Assembly (NCBI RefSeq): GCF_900324485.2
Contig: NC_046649.1
Location: forward strand, 24,677,442 to 24,741,441
From: Mastacembelus armatus
Lineage: Eukaryota; Chordata; Actinopteri; Synbranchiformes; Mastacembelidae
Length of the DNA: 64,000 nt
Direction of reading: 5' to 3'
In this document: one piece after another, positions 1 through 17,490 of the stretch
Numbering within the stretch: the stretch's first letter is position 1
Layout: each line of letters starts with the position of its first letter
Notes under the pieces: generated by a model
Told to the model about the DNA's origin: nothing
Databases searched by the model: none
What the model saw: the letters and a program-made list of their open reading frames with translations, nothing else
Translations under genes and position numbers: made by a program

Positions 1-3000
1 GGGCAGGGCGTCCTCTGGTTGTAGGGTAGAGCCGTGTACGACTCCAGAGCGTGACTGAAAACGGAGGGCGGCGATTCAGGCAATGCATGTTTCCATGGTA
101 ACAAAGGCCTTAAGCTGCTCTAGATTTGTTAAAACACCTGGAGGTGCGTTCAGGGACACTGTAAACCCCATTAACAGTGATTAGAAACAATACAGAACAA
201 AGTAATAAAAACAGCATTAGAGCAGAGTGCAGTGTAAACAGCTTCACTCCTGACAAACCAGTTTCAATCAGGTTATTGATCAGACATGACAACCCGACCA
301 GAGCACGTCGAAGCCACTGTTGGCGGCGACTCTCTCTGGCATGCTCAGTGTGTGCACCGGGTCCACAATGCCCAGCGTAGGTCTGATGGCTCTGCTGGCG
401 ATACCTGGACACAGACAACCAATCGCAGCTCAGACCTTTACTCCGACATCATCGTTTTGTACCAGTGCGTTAGGAGGGTGACAGGAACAGTGATGTTCAC
501 ATCATCACGCCACCGCTCTGACAAACCGCCCCTGCTTCACAACACTGTTTACTCCAGTCCTTTCCACATTAAAAGCCTTCCATCACATCGAGCTTTTAAT
601 GTGAAACATCTGCAGGGACATTGTTTTATTTAACTCTAATACACGAGTCTCTCAAATAGTGTCAAAGTATTAAAATAATAAAAAAAAGTTTTTTTATAAA
701 AATAAAGAGAAAATGTCTTGAGAAACTGGTTGGACTGATTATTTATGTGAACGTGAACGTTCCTTTACCTGTTTTGGCCTTCAGAGGCTCAAAGTCGAAG
801 ATGGCAACTCCTGTGGTCTCGCTGCCAGTGCCTGCTGTCGTAGGAACTGCACAAAGACACACAGGTTACAGACCAAATCAACCAATAATCAACCTTTAAC
901 CCTGACTGGTAACCATGGCAACCACACACAGCGAAGATCCCATCAGCTTCCTGTATCCTGTTACCTGCGATGAGCGGCTTCAGGGCTCTGGTGATTGGTT
1001 TCCCTTTGCCAATCGGAGCGTTGACGAAGTCCAGGAAGTCAGCGTCAGGGTGACTCGCGTACAGATTGGCTGCTTTACAGGTGTCAATCACGGAACCCCC
1101 GCCCACCGCCACAAACACGTCGAAGGAGCCATTTTTAGCAAACAAGATGGCTTCTTTAAAACTACAATAAAAACACAGATACTCCTGTTTTCTACCTGCA
1201 GTTACATCGTAAAACACCTTAACCTGAGCTGTGGTTTATCAGGTTCATGCTGTTTTACATTCAGGATTTACCTGCCTGCACACCTGACCACAGGTCTGAC
1301 ATTGGTCTAATCTGGATTCAGAAACTAAATATGACTGTTTAATTAATATGGTGGGACTGTTGGGCCCAGAAATACCAGCTTCAAACACACAAACAAATAC
1401 ACATCATCAGTGTTCCAGTGTGGTGATCTCTGTGTGGACACATTACAGTTTGTGTTTACAGGGCCCAGCGAGTCCTCGTTACAAAGACCCAAACAGTCCT
1501 CAGACTTTGTGACGTGTCCTGGTCCAAGACAATAAGAACCAGGTCACAGCTCTGACGACACCTGGGAGTTCCTAATCATCAACACACCTGCCAATCGAGG
1601 GTCTCACCTGGTGTCGGTGGGCTCGACCCGGACATTGTCGTAGACTTTGTACCTGACCCCGGTCTTGGACAGCGAGTCCAGCACGGCCTTCACCGGAGCC
1701 AGGCGGGACAAGTTCTTGTCAGTCATCAGACAGACATTCTGGGCTCCGAGGTTCTGAAGGTCCTGCAGGACAGAAAACTTTATATTTCTGTTCAATCAGG
1801 ATCAATAACTTCTCCTTCAGGATCAATAACCAGACCCACAACATAACAAAACAAAGGGTCCAGAAACTCAGATTTGTATCAGGCAACGTCTGAAAACAGC
1901 TGTCAAAAGTCTAAACATGTAAAAGTGCAGCGTTCGTTATTCAATTAAAGACCTGGAGAGTCAGACTGGAGACATCAGCCCAATAACTCACACCTCACTG
2001 GGGAACTGGAAGACAACCTCACCTGTACGCAAGACGAAGTGGAACACGGCCCAGTCTGACCCCTGCTGATGGTGAAAAGAATCTAAAGTAGAAATTGTTG
2101 ATGTAAAGTCTGTCACAAGAAAACTGGTTCAGACTCTGACGTGTTCACGCTGGAAAGGATCCAGATTTACAGTTTAAAACGGGCAGATTTTTGAGTGGAG
2201 TTCAGTGTTGGCCACTCTTCACCTACAACTAAAACTGATGGGCTGCGTCTAACGGTCGGAAAGATACCACACCTGCTGAGCTAACTGCCAACACGACAGT
2301 TAGCTTCTAGCAAACACTGACCCTAACCCACTGACAGCAGATGTTACTGCAAACACCTGAGTCCCATCAGAAATGTGCTGTTTTAAACAGTTTGATGAAG
2401 ATGATGATGATGATGATTACCATGCCAATCTCTCTGCTGACTCCTTCTCCATATCGGATGTTGGAGCTCGCCATCTGACAGAATCAAACCACAAAAGTAC
2501 AAATGTAATAAATATTAAACTATTGTTGACTTGATGTGATTTTCTCACAGTAAACAAACATCCAGATAATAAGTTGCCAAAATGGTCATTTTTTAAACAC
2601 AGTTTGGTTTGTTACCTCGAAGGCGTAGTCTGTTTTCCGGACAGTGCATGTTGCAGCTGCAGAAAAACACAGATAATATCTGAAAATGTGTGTGTGTGTA
2701 TGTGTGTGTGTGTAAACAAATCAAAGAGTCTGTGGCTCCTGCCCAGCATCCGTCATGGCGAGCACCTGGGAAAACACACCTGCATTACCTTGGTGGAAGG
2801 TGTTGGAGTGAGCAGGACACCTGCACCTGTTCAACCAGAGCAGAACAGACAATATAATTAGTTCTTACCAGCACACAGACACATCAGAACCTCAGACTGG
2901 ACTTTGAGGAAAAACCCGTTTAGAGATAAATTCATTTGTTCCACGTGCGCCGAGTGTTCAGGGACACTCTGCTGCTTCCGGTCTTGTTTCCTGACCTCTG

Positions 3001-3244
3001 ACCCCTCCACGGCCTCATTCTGACCGCAACACACTTAAAACTGTCACATTTTTCAAAGGAGTTCGGCACCACCACGCCGGCCCTCAAGGAACCACAACCA
3101 ATGGGAGGTCACGGCGGGTTAAACGTGACCACAGGTGCGTTACCTGCGTGTGCGGTCACGCGGGTGTTTACTGAACGTGCATCAAACTTACGCCACGCGC
3201 ACAAGCTGCCGGAGAAGCTGAACGACCCGATCCCGTCCCGCCAT
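1..3244 (-). CDS. adhfe1: Hydroxyacid-oxoacid transhydrogenase, mitochondrial (iron-containing alcohol dehydrogenase), 5' part
   Basis: Mitochondrial enzyme that couples oxidation of 4-hydroxybutyrate to reduction of 2-oxoglutarate (family knowledge). Coding exons on the minus strand: 3192-3244, 2789-2820, 2616-2656, 2421-2474, 1608-1762, 965-1161, 769-846, 299-404 and 1-54; the last is cut by the window edge. All phases agree and give about 256 residues of an expected ~460. Start ATG is at 3244, giving [14 protein letters not shown], an arginine-rich targeting leader. Diagnostic stretches: [46 protein letters not shown], the nucleotide-binding [17 protein letters not shown], the loop [17 protein letters not shown], and NSGFDVLCHALESYT. 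The first three exons are only 53, 32 and 41 bp. The 3' exons lie outside the window. Identity is very secure from end-to-end resemblance to human ADHFE1 and from CRH/TRIM55 as neighbours. Confidence 0.95.
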
Positions 3245-3270
3245 GACCCTCACAGAGCTGCAGGTGAAGA

Positions 3271-3278
3271 TGACGTCA
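3271..3278. promoter_or_regulatory. Consensus cAMP response element (TGACGTCA) upstream of adhfe1
   Basis: A perfect palindromic TGACGTCA lies 27 bp upstream of the adhfe1 start codon, within a GC-rich stretch likely to be the promoter or 5' UTR. CREB/ATF proteins bind this octamer. Whether it is used is inference. Confidence 0.5.
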
Positions 3279-3299
3279 GGTCAGGTGACCTCCGCTTCC

Positions 3300-6040
3300 G
3301 TCTGACTCTTTCAAAATAAACGTCACACTCCTGATCAACGCTTTTCGTCACCGTAAATTTAGTAATTCCTAATAATAACGATGCAACTTGCTGATATTAA
3401 CAGGAAAGTTAATGTATGAATTAACGGATTGTAATACAATATTTTATATAGATCACCTGATGTTAACCGACAGAAAGGCCAAGTAGACTAAGTCAATACA
3501 TTAAATACACTGAATATAGAATATTTACTGTGATGTCAATGTGAAATCATTAAAAGCCTGTATAACAAAAAATGTTTGAATTAATTTATCCCAAATCTGA
3601 GCTAATGATTATTTTACCATTAAATAACTGATTATCCTTCAGAATATAACTGATATATGATCATCCATTCACTTATACAACAATTAACACAAATTTGAGT
3701 GAAATTGTTTCTTATTTGAAAAATGACGGTTACCTGTAACATTATTTTGAGGATTTCTCAAACCCTCAAAATCCCTTAATCTCTGCAGACATCTCATTCA
3801 AATCTGTTTTCAATTCATGAATGTTTCTGAACGGGCAGTTTTCCAGATAAAAGAGCAAATCAAGGGTCACTGTTAGTTTAGAACAAAAAGTGAAAGGTCA
3901 GAGGTCAAAGCAGAGGCAGAGCAGAGGCTTTATTTTTTCAATAAACATGACAGTTGTGTTTTATTTGTGTCTTGTCAGACCTGCAGCATCTGGACACATT
4001 GACCTTTAAACAGGCCTCCAGCTGTCGACACACTGCAGACTTTTATTTTTCCCTGCAGGTCTTTACCCTTTAAACACCATGAAGATGGTAAAAAATCACT
4101 TAATTATCGCCTTAACACCAGCACCAAAACATCCTAACACAACGCTGTGATCAGTGATTAAAGGAGCAGTCCGCCACACTGACAGCAAACAGAAGTAAAA
4201 ATGTGGAGGGTCCCGTTGTTAGTCGGGCCCTCTCGCTCATCATGCCACCGACCTCCAGCTGCTTCATTAACACCCAGAAGAAAACTCCTTCCCCAGCATC
4301 GATGACTCATCCGCTGCCGTTTGGTCTAATTAAAGCGGGACCAACTGTGAATGAGGCCCCCCTCACATCTCCCAGAATCCTCAGGGAAACAATGCAGCCG
4401 TCATGGAAACGTCACATGAGGACGTGAAGTTAACGAATCAGAGTTTATCTTTGCTGGCAAAAACACAATCAGGGTTAATGAACAGACTCGGGTCTCGGCC
4501 TTATGAGGGTTTGGGTCCTAACAGCTGGTTCAGTCCGTAAAGTCACGCCAACATCAGAACGTGACTGGCAGAGCAACACGTCAAGCAGCTGAATCAACTA
4601 TCAACAGGCATTTTGGATTGTGAGGCTCCACATTAATTAAACATTAATGAACTTCTCTCACACTTTCCTTCAGTTTCTTCACTGATGAAAAGTGTAAAAC
4701 ATTAAATCGTAGTTCATGTAGTTTCACAACACGGTCACATACGACTCATCTGGTTTTCTGGTTCATCCTCGCTCTACTCACACGCCGGAATATGAACAGA
4801 CCATCTCTCATCCACAGGTGACATCAGTGTGAAACCGGCCAATGAGAGCAGGTGGTGGCCTCGCTGTCATCATCAGTCACCCCAAAGGTCAAACAGAACT
4901 CAGTTATGGATCACGTCTCTAATAACAACCTGAATTTATTCTGACTGAGCGTTCTCTATGGGGTGGCAGTTCCTGTCCAATCAGCTGCTGACTTCTCAGT
5001 CACATGCAGGATGGATGAAGCCCTTTCAGATCAGCTATTGATCAGGCTGATGAAGAATGTGAGTTACAAGTCATCAGTCAAAGACTCGAGTGAAGACCTA
5101 GAAGGTGTCGGCAGGATGACCAGATGGTGACGGCGACGGCCAAAAGCGAGTCAGTCCCGTCACCCTAATAAAGCCCACACACTGAAATGTGCCCGCTGAC
5201 CCTGATGAAGGCTCAGCGCACAGGAAGCCATGGTAAAGGCCACGTATCAAGCCCATCGGGTTGAGGACTGGCCCATTACAGGCCCATTACCAGTATTGAT
5301 GAACTGACAAGGAGCAGGAATCTGAAACAGGCCCGTTAGAAGACCAAGATACTCAGATGAAAGAGACGAGTTGACAGAGTCTGAAGACCACGATCCACGT
5401 GCTGTCGGTCTGAGGGTGCGAATGAAAGCAAATCAGGTGGTTTTACACAAACCAAAATGTGGCGCTGAAATGATCCCATCATGTTGGAGAAGACCGTGAC
5501 CTGCTGTGTGTTGGTAGGACGGCCTGGTTGAGGGCGTAGACCAGGGGTTGGACCACATCAGCTTTGATCCTGTGACTATTTTTAAAAACAAACGTCTTCA
5601 GACGCAGAAACCTGCAAACGTCCTGCGGATGTCACACTGTTTTCTTCCACTGCAGGAGATGAAGGTCATAGACCCAGTCCGCCAACCGGGCCGCAAAAGG
5701 TCACATCATCTTCATCTTCTTCATCATCGTTCGCCATCATCTCACCATCCGCCTCCAGTTAACAGGAAGTCAGCCGCTGCCTGTGGATGAGCTTTGAAAA
5801 AAGAAAATAAGGTTTCAGTGTTTTCTAAGCTGAAAATTCAATAAATTCTCTGCTCGATGTTTATTGAAACGGTGATGAAGATGTCGAGCAAACTGAAAGA
5901 ACCTGATGAAGAGGAGGAAGGTGGTGGATGAAATAAATAAAGAATCATCAAACAGCTGCATGATCCATGACTCATCATCATCATCGTCGGTCCATTCACC
6001 CGGAGGCGTCTGAGCGCGTGCAGAGCCCCTCCCTCACTCA
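3300..6040. other. Intergenic region between adhfe1 and crh; no gene seen
   Basis: About 2.7 kb between the adhfe1 5' end and the crh promoter. Open frames here are short, lack splice context and match no family I recognise. RRS1, which sits between CRH and ADHFE1 in mammals, is not seen: no long single-exon frame of its size is present. The stretch just upstream of the crh TATA box (about 5640-6040) contains TCATC/ATGATG-rich runs and may hold crh regulatory sequence, but I cannot assign sites. Confidence 0.6.
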
Positions 6041-6050
6041 TACTCACATA

Positions 6051-6114
6051 TATAAAGTGGAAACAGCTCGAGCGTTTGTCTTGGACTGAAAAGACTCCGA
6101 CGCAGGACGATCAG
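6051..6114 (+). promoter_or_regulatory. crh: crh core promoter (TATA box) and noncoding exon 1
   Basis: TATAAA at 6051-6056 is followed about 25-30 bp later by a short noncoding exon ending at 6114 with a good donor (TCAG/GTAGGA). Vertebrate CRH genes have a TATA promoter and one intron in the 5' UTR, and the coding exon here begins after an acceptor at 7483, so this is read as exon 1. The exact start site is not determined. Confidence 0.7.
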
Positions 6115-7502
6115 GTAGGAACCAGCTCACGTTCTTCTTCTGCTTTTATTCAACCCATACCGATGACCACGCTGATCACATAAACCATCTATTGATCCAC
6201 AGCAGGGAAGTTATTGATCAATACATGAAGCAGATGAGTCGGGAGAAACAGGATGAAAGGAGAGAAAATGTCTCAGTTAGAAATCAGTGTTAGAGCAGCA
6301 TGGACCTGAAAACCTGCAAAAACTCAAAGTCTGCAAATCTATTAAATATGATGTAATGTCAGTTCCTAAAATATGATTTTATCTGCGTTAAATTATCAAG
6401 TATAATGTCAAAATAATGTGAGATTTAGACAGAAAAATAAACAATGTAAGTTTAGAAATGTTGCAGAAAGAATATTGATTATATGTGATTTTTACTTTAC
6501 TTACAGTGTGTGTGCGTCATTACTGTGTGTGTCTGTTATTTTACACACGTTCACTGTTTGGTTTGATTAAATCATTACTGTAGCTCCACATAGTGGAAAC
6601 CAGCATAGAAACACTGGACTGTCCTGCACAAACAGAAAGAACTGATGAAGTGTCTGGTTTGGTTTAACATGAGATAACTAGTAACAGTAATAATAAATAC
6701 AAATATAAACCTTCCTGTAAAATGGCGTAATAATTAGAAAATACTTCATATAATGTCAAAATGTCCTGCACAGTTTATTTCTTCATCTGGAGATTTATGC
6801 AGTTTCTGACCTTTAGAGGGAGATTTCCAACATCCTTGTGTGTTAAGGTGTGAACTCAACGTAATATGTTCAGCACATTTCTGTGTGAGTGAAACGAAAA
6901 CAAAGGTGAGAAAATAATAAGAAACAGCAGGAGCCTTTAAGAGACGCTGCTCCTGTCCAGCCCTGACACTCTGGACTAAACATTCAGCACCGCGCACCAA
7001 AGTCTTTCAGCACAGATGCCAAAATAAAAGCTGCTCCTGTTGCACCATAACTCTGGTCTCTGCTGAGTTTTACAACCAAAAGTCCAAATGAGCAGAAAAG
7101 AAACTGGACCAGATGGAAGTTTTGGCTGTTTTTGGCAGAATAAAGAGAAAATAAGGTTGTTTGGAAAACACTTTGGAGCCTCAGGTCTGAACCAGATGTG
7201 TGTCAGGTTGTTCACTGAGCTTTGTGCTTTGGTTAGAAGGATGAACAGAATCAGATTGAAACTCACCTGAAATAAAGATCTGCAGAGAAAAATAAAAATA
7301 ATGGCATTATAGACTGTAAACACACCTTAACATGTATTTCTCAGGAGAAAGGTGCAACAAGTCCTCATGGACACTCTGAGGTGAGAGACCATAGAAAACC
7401 ACTTGTCAACTGCAGGGGCCTGTGGGTTGTCTCAGTCCTCAGCTCTGTCTGAAGGCTCCAGTAACCTCCTGTGTGTCCTGCAGGTTGAGGTCGTGTGTGG
7501 AC

Positions 7503-7955
7503 ATGAAGCTAAATGTGTTGTTGTGGGTCATGGCTCTGCTCGGCGTCTCCCTCCCACGCTCTGCTGACGGTCGACCCCCCGTGGTTCCCACGGGCCGCCA
7601 CCTCCTGCTGCCCCGACCGCTGCTCGTCCGCCTGGGGGAGGAGTTCTCCCTGCGGCTGGGTGGAGGTTCTACTGCGGCTCCAGACCTCTCCCCCTCCTCC
7701 TCCTCCTCAGCAGTGAACCGGGCTCTGCTGCAGCTCACACAGCGCCTCCTGCAGGCCCGGGCGGAGCAGCAGCAGGAGGAAGTTGAGGAGGCGGAGGAGG
7801 AGGCCGGGGAAAAGATGAAGCGGTCCGAGGAGCCCCCCATCTCTCTGGATCTGACGTTCCATCTGCTCAGGGAGGTCCTGGAGATGGCCCGGGCCGAGCA
7901 GATCGCCCAGCAGGCGGACAGCAACCGCAGAATGATGGACACCTTTGGGAAATAA
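7503..7955 (+). CDS. crh: Corticotropin-releasing hormone precursor (divergent C-terminus)
   Basis: Secreted neuropeptide precursor that drives pituitary ACTH release (family role). The whole 150-residue protein is in one exon (acceptor at 7483, exon from 7484). ATG at 7503 is chosen because it opens a hydrophobic signal peptide (MKLNVLLWVMALLGV); the in-frame ATG at 7422 lies upstream of the acceptor. The conserved cryptic motif RPLLVRLGEEFSLRLG lies at about residues 39-54. A KR cleavage site at 106-107 precedes a 41-residue peptide starting SEEPPISLDLTFHLLREVL and ending SNRRMMDTF, followed by GK for amidation and then stop. The first 26 residues are classical CRH. The end differs from the usual AHSNRK(L/M)MEI(I/F), with Asp at position 32 where His is normal. 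That could mark the divergent teleost crha paralogue. A poly(A) signal is at 8004. Confidence 0.95.
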   Translation: MKLNVLLWVMALLGVSLPRSADGRPPVVPTGRHLLLPRPLLVRLGEEFSLRLGGGSTAAPDLSPSSSSSAVNRALLQLTQRLLQARAEQQQEEVEEAEEEAGEKMKRSEEPPISLDLTFHLLREVLEMARAEQIAQQADSNRRMMDTFGK

Positions 7956-8003
7956 AGACGTTATTCCGACTAGTTTTCTCCTTTTATTCTCCAGATGTTT
8001 CTG

Positions 8004-8009
8004 AATAAA
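8004..8009 (+). terminator. crh: Poly(A) signal of crh
   Basis: AATAAA lies 49 bp after the crh stop codon in an AT-rich stretch. It is the expected 3' end signal for a short CRH 3' UTR. Confidence 0.6.
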
Positions 8010-8571
8010 CACAGAGTCATGTTGGAGCTTCAGTCTGCAGCTGACACTTCTACTTTGTCTTTTTACACACAGTTACAATAACCAGTGCAGAAATGAACAG
8101 CTACACTGTTAAATCAATGATTTAGAGATTAAATCAAATCCTAAATACTAACACTTTACTAATATCATGTTATCAAAATAGATGGCATTTGTAAGTTATT
8201 TTGTCTGAGGCAGAAAAGTCCTCACTGCACAATACTGAATATTTTCCTAGACCATCTCTTGGAGCGTGATTTACAGTCAAACGTGAGAGATGGAAGAGAA
8301 GCAGGTTATTAATAAAACAACTATTTATTTGACACTTTAACAGAAAACATTTTTCAGTGGAGAAACAAGACAAAATATATTTTTTCTTTCAGAAAACAAT
8401 GTCAGACTCAACGGAAACATCATCAGAAAATGCTAGAAAATAAAATTCCCTCCACTGAGCTTGTCCTTGACAACAGACTGCAGCATGTTTTCACCATAAA
8501 AATGTAAAATCATGTAAAAATGCAGTGAGATTCCACAAGATCCTGGACTGGTAGTACTGGTTGTACTGGTT

Positions 8572-14780
<6,209 letters not shown>

Positions 14781-15686
14781 TTAGACAGACACACATCAGC
14801 TGTTGCTGCACCGACATGTCCTTATTTGTCAAAGGTCAGAGTGAGGCATGATGGGGGGGGGGGGGCGTGAGGAAGCAGGACAGTGTTTTAAAGGGACAGG
14901 CCACTGCTCTAGAGGGGCTGGAGCAGCAACAGCGCCTCCTGCTGCTCAAGCTCAACCCTGTTTTTGGACTTTTGACCTTCTCAATTGAGAAGAATGCAGG
15001 ACGTACTGGCAACATACGTTTGGGAGAAGAAAACACTTTTTAACTGTTTATGTGTCACAAACAGGTTTTATTTTCTTCAGGTTACACTCTGGACTCAGCT
15101 TCATTCACAGAACATCATTGAATCAAAAGCAAAACAATATTTACATCAACGCATCTGACAAAAATGTCACTATCAATGTTTCTGCGTTTCTATCTCATCT
15201 AATATCTAATTAGTCTAATCATTAGTGCCTGACCAGCCCCGCCTCTCCTCCCTTTCAACAAACCAATCAGACGTTAGTTTAATCAAAGTTGTTAACCAGT
15301 TGTTAACTAGACTACGATCAGACAAGATAAAAACACAGATCCTGTCCTGAAGAATCAAAGACATACGGTCAAAACAAAGACATACGTTTATTGCAAGAAA
15401 ACTAATATAATTTCTGGGATTTTGGGGCTGGAAAAATCTTCATGTTCATGTCTAAATCAGAGCCTGATGAGAAAAGACATAGCAAACCCACGTCCACGTT
15501 CTCCTCGGACTCTGGAGTCGACAAAGAACGAGATTCCGCTAAATGTTGAACTCTTGTTTCAAATTCACGAGACGGTTAAACTGGGGTTGAAGTGATTTTG
15601 TGTGATTCCAGTTCAGAGCTGAACCTCCTGCAGGGATCCACTGGATTCAGCGCTCAGGGATCCGGTCTCCAAGTCTCGAAATGGGT

Positions 15687-17179
15687 TCATGAGTAGGTTT
15701 CACCATATCTGCGGTGTCCGTCAGTGATCAGCTGAGTTTTCTCACTGGCATTGGTCGGCTGGTGGACGATCGGAGTTTCAGCGTCTGCACAGAAATGACC
15801 TGTTTTATAACCAGTGTCTGATTTTGATCTGTTGCAGGTTCAAGATTAGGCCCAGATTCTGGTTCTGGTTCTGAGGTTTTTCCTGCTACTAATTAATCAG
15901 ATCTTATTTTGATTTTCATTCACTTTTCAGATCATGTATTGGAACAAGTTAAGAGGTAAAACATCTTTATTCTACTAAATGTTTATTTTCGTACAGCATT
16001 AACAGCATTTACTGTCAAAGCTCTTCAAACATTTGTGGTTACTGGATCAATTAATGGACTCTAATATATTTAGAGCCTATAATTAATAAGCTACACTCTT
16101 TTTGCAGGAAAAAGCTCTTAAAGAATTAAATTAAATAAAGTTTTTCACATCAATTAAAAAGTGAAAGGAAAGATTGATGACATGGACTTATGGACTCTAA
16201 AACTGGTTTGTTTTTCTGTCATTGTTCCACCTGCTCACATTGTTTGGTCAAATTTGTAATTTAAAAATGAAGGAGTTTGGTTTCCTGATAAGTCAGAAAA
16301 TATTTGCTTTACCTCTAAATCAAAAAATGATTCAAAAACTGATCACCTCCTTCACCTGATTGATTTTTATCCGCTGTTTGTTCTGTGAAGCTGGAGAAAA
16401 GTTTATTTTTCCTATTTTTTGATAGACCTTCAAAATAAAAGCCCAGGACTTCCTGTCTCACCATTGCAGGGGTCGTTGCGTATCTCCTCCTCCAGGTCAT
16501 CAGGGGAGACGTAGTCTGGCTCTGCCCCCTCACCTGTGGGTGTTGGCTTGAGTTTCCCAAAGCAGCAATTACAGCAGCAACAGAGGCAGCAGCAGCAGTA
16601 ACATCCGGTCAGGATCCCACAGACCACAAACAGACCCTGAGACCAGAGGACAGTATCAGCATCAGTCAGTTCTAGAGACACAATGTAATCCCCGCCCCTC
16701 TCACCTTAGCCCACCAGGTGGACAGCATGAAGTAGGTGTTGACATTGTCCTCTCCGAACTGCTGGGCCACATATAGTCCCAGCGACCCATACGAGTCGTA
16801 GATGTTCCTCTTGCTGAGGTCGGACAGGACGGCATGGGCGTTGTTCAGATCCTTAAACTTCTCTGCTGCCTCTGGGTTGTCTGGGTTCTTATCAGGGTGG
16901 AACCGCAACGCCAGCTTCCTGACAACACACTAAATGTTACTGACTGTGGTTGAAAGCTCTGGAAGAGGCTTGTGAGTGGTCTAGATTGAATATGTGGTGG
17001 CTGAGCTCAGACCGAGCCAGTGTGTGTCAGTCACTTGCTGCAGGTGAGTGGGCGGGGCGATGCTTGCCTCACCTGTAGGACTTTTTGATGTCATCATGAC
17101 TGCAGCCTTTTTCCAGACCCAGGATTTGATACAGAGATTCTCCAGATGTGGACAAAGTTCGCTGCCTCCCTTCAGACAT
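15687..17179 (-). CDS. dnajc5b: DnaJ homolog subfamily C member 5B (cysteine-string protein beta)
   Basis: Palmitoylated J-domain co-chaperone of secretory and synaptic vesicles. Coding exons 17073-17179, 16705-16918, 16462-16636 and 15687-15784 sum to 197 residues plus stop, close to human CSP-beta (199). The N-terminus [13 protein letters not shown] carries the conserved PKA-type serine context. The J domain spans about residues 14-80 with HPD at 43-45. A linker with [15 protein letters not shown] precedes the cysteine string, residues 119-132 ([14 protein letters not shown]). The tail contains [13 protein letters not shown] and [12 protein letters not shown]. Next to trim55 in the human order, which favours DNAJC5B over other DNAJC5 paralogues. 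An in-frame upstream ATG lies before the acceptor of the first coding exon and is unlikely to be used. A candidate poly(A) signal (AATAAA on this strand, 15067-15072) implies a ~0.6 kb 3' UTR. Confidence 0.93.
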
Positions 17180-17240
17180 CCTGACACCATCACCTGTCAC
17201 AGGTGGACAAACATCAGACAGGAGGTCTCGCCTCCTTTCC

Positions 17241-17478
17241 ATCCATCCATCCATCCATCTTCTGTACCCGCTTTTTCCTGAAAGCCAGAGTCCCAGGGAT
17301 CAGCTGGAGCCTATCCCAGCTCTCTCTGGGTGAAAGGCAGGGGTCCACCCTGGACAGGTCCCCAGTCCATCACAGGGCCACATAGAGACAAACAACCTCA
17401 CACACTCACACTCACTCCTATGGGCAATTTAGAGTCACCAATCAACCTGACATACATGTTTTTGGACTGTGGGAGGAA
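17241..17478 (-). mobile_element. tRNA-derived SINE copy 1, 5'-truncated, with 12-bp target-site duplication
   Basis: On the plus strand it starts with (ATCC)n and runs to a point inside the body (ending ACTGTGGGAGGA). It is flanked by direct repeats CGCCTCCTTTCC at 17229-17240 and 17479-17490. The element therefore lies on the minus strand with its (GGAT)n 3' tail at the left and its tRNA-like head missing. It inserted just upstream of the dnajc5b start codon, probably in the 5' UTR or first intron. Confidence 0.85.
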
Positions 17479-17490
17479 CGCCTCCTTTCC

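Noticed and set aside
4203-4427. 74-codon plus-strand frame between adhfe1 and crh
   Set aside because: No family resemblance, no splice or promoter support.
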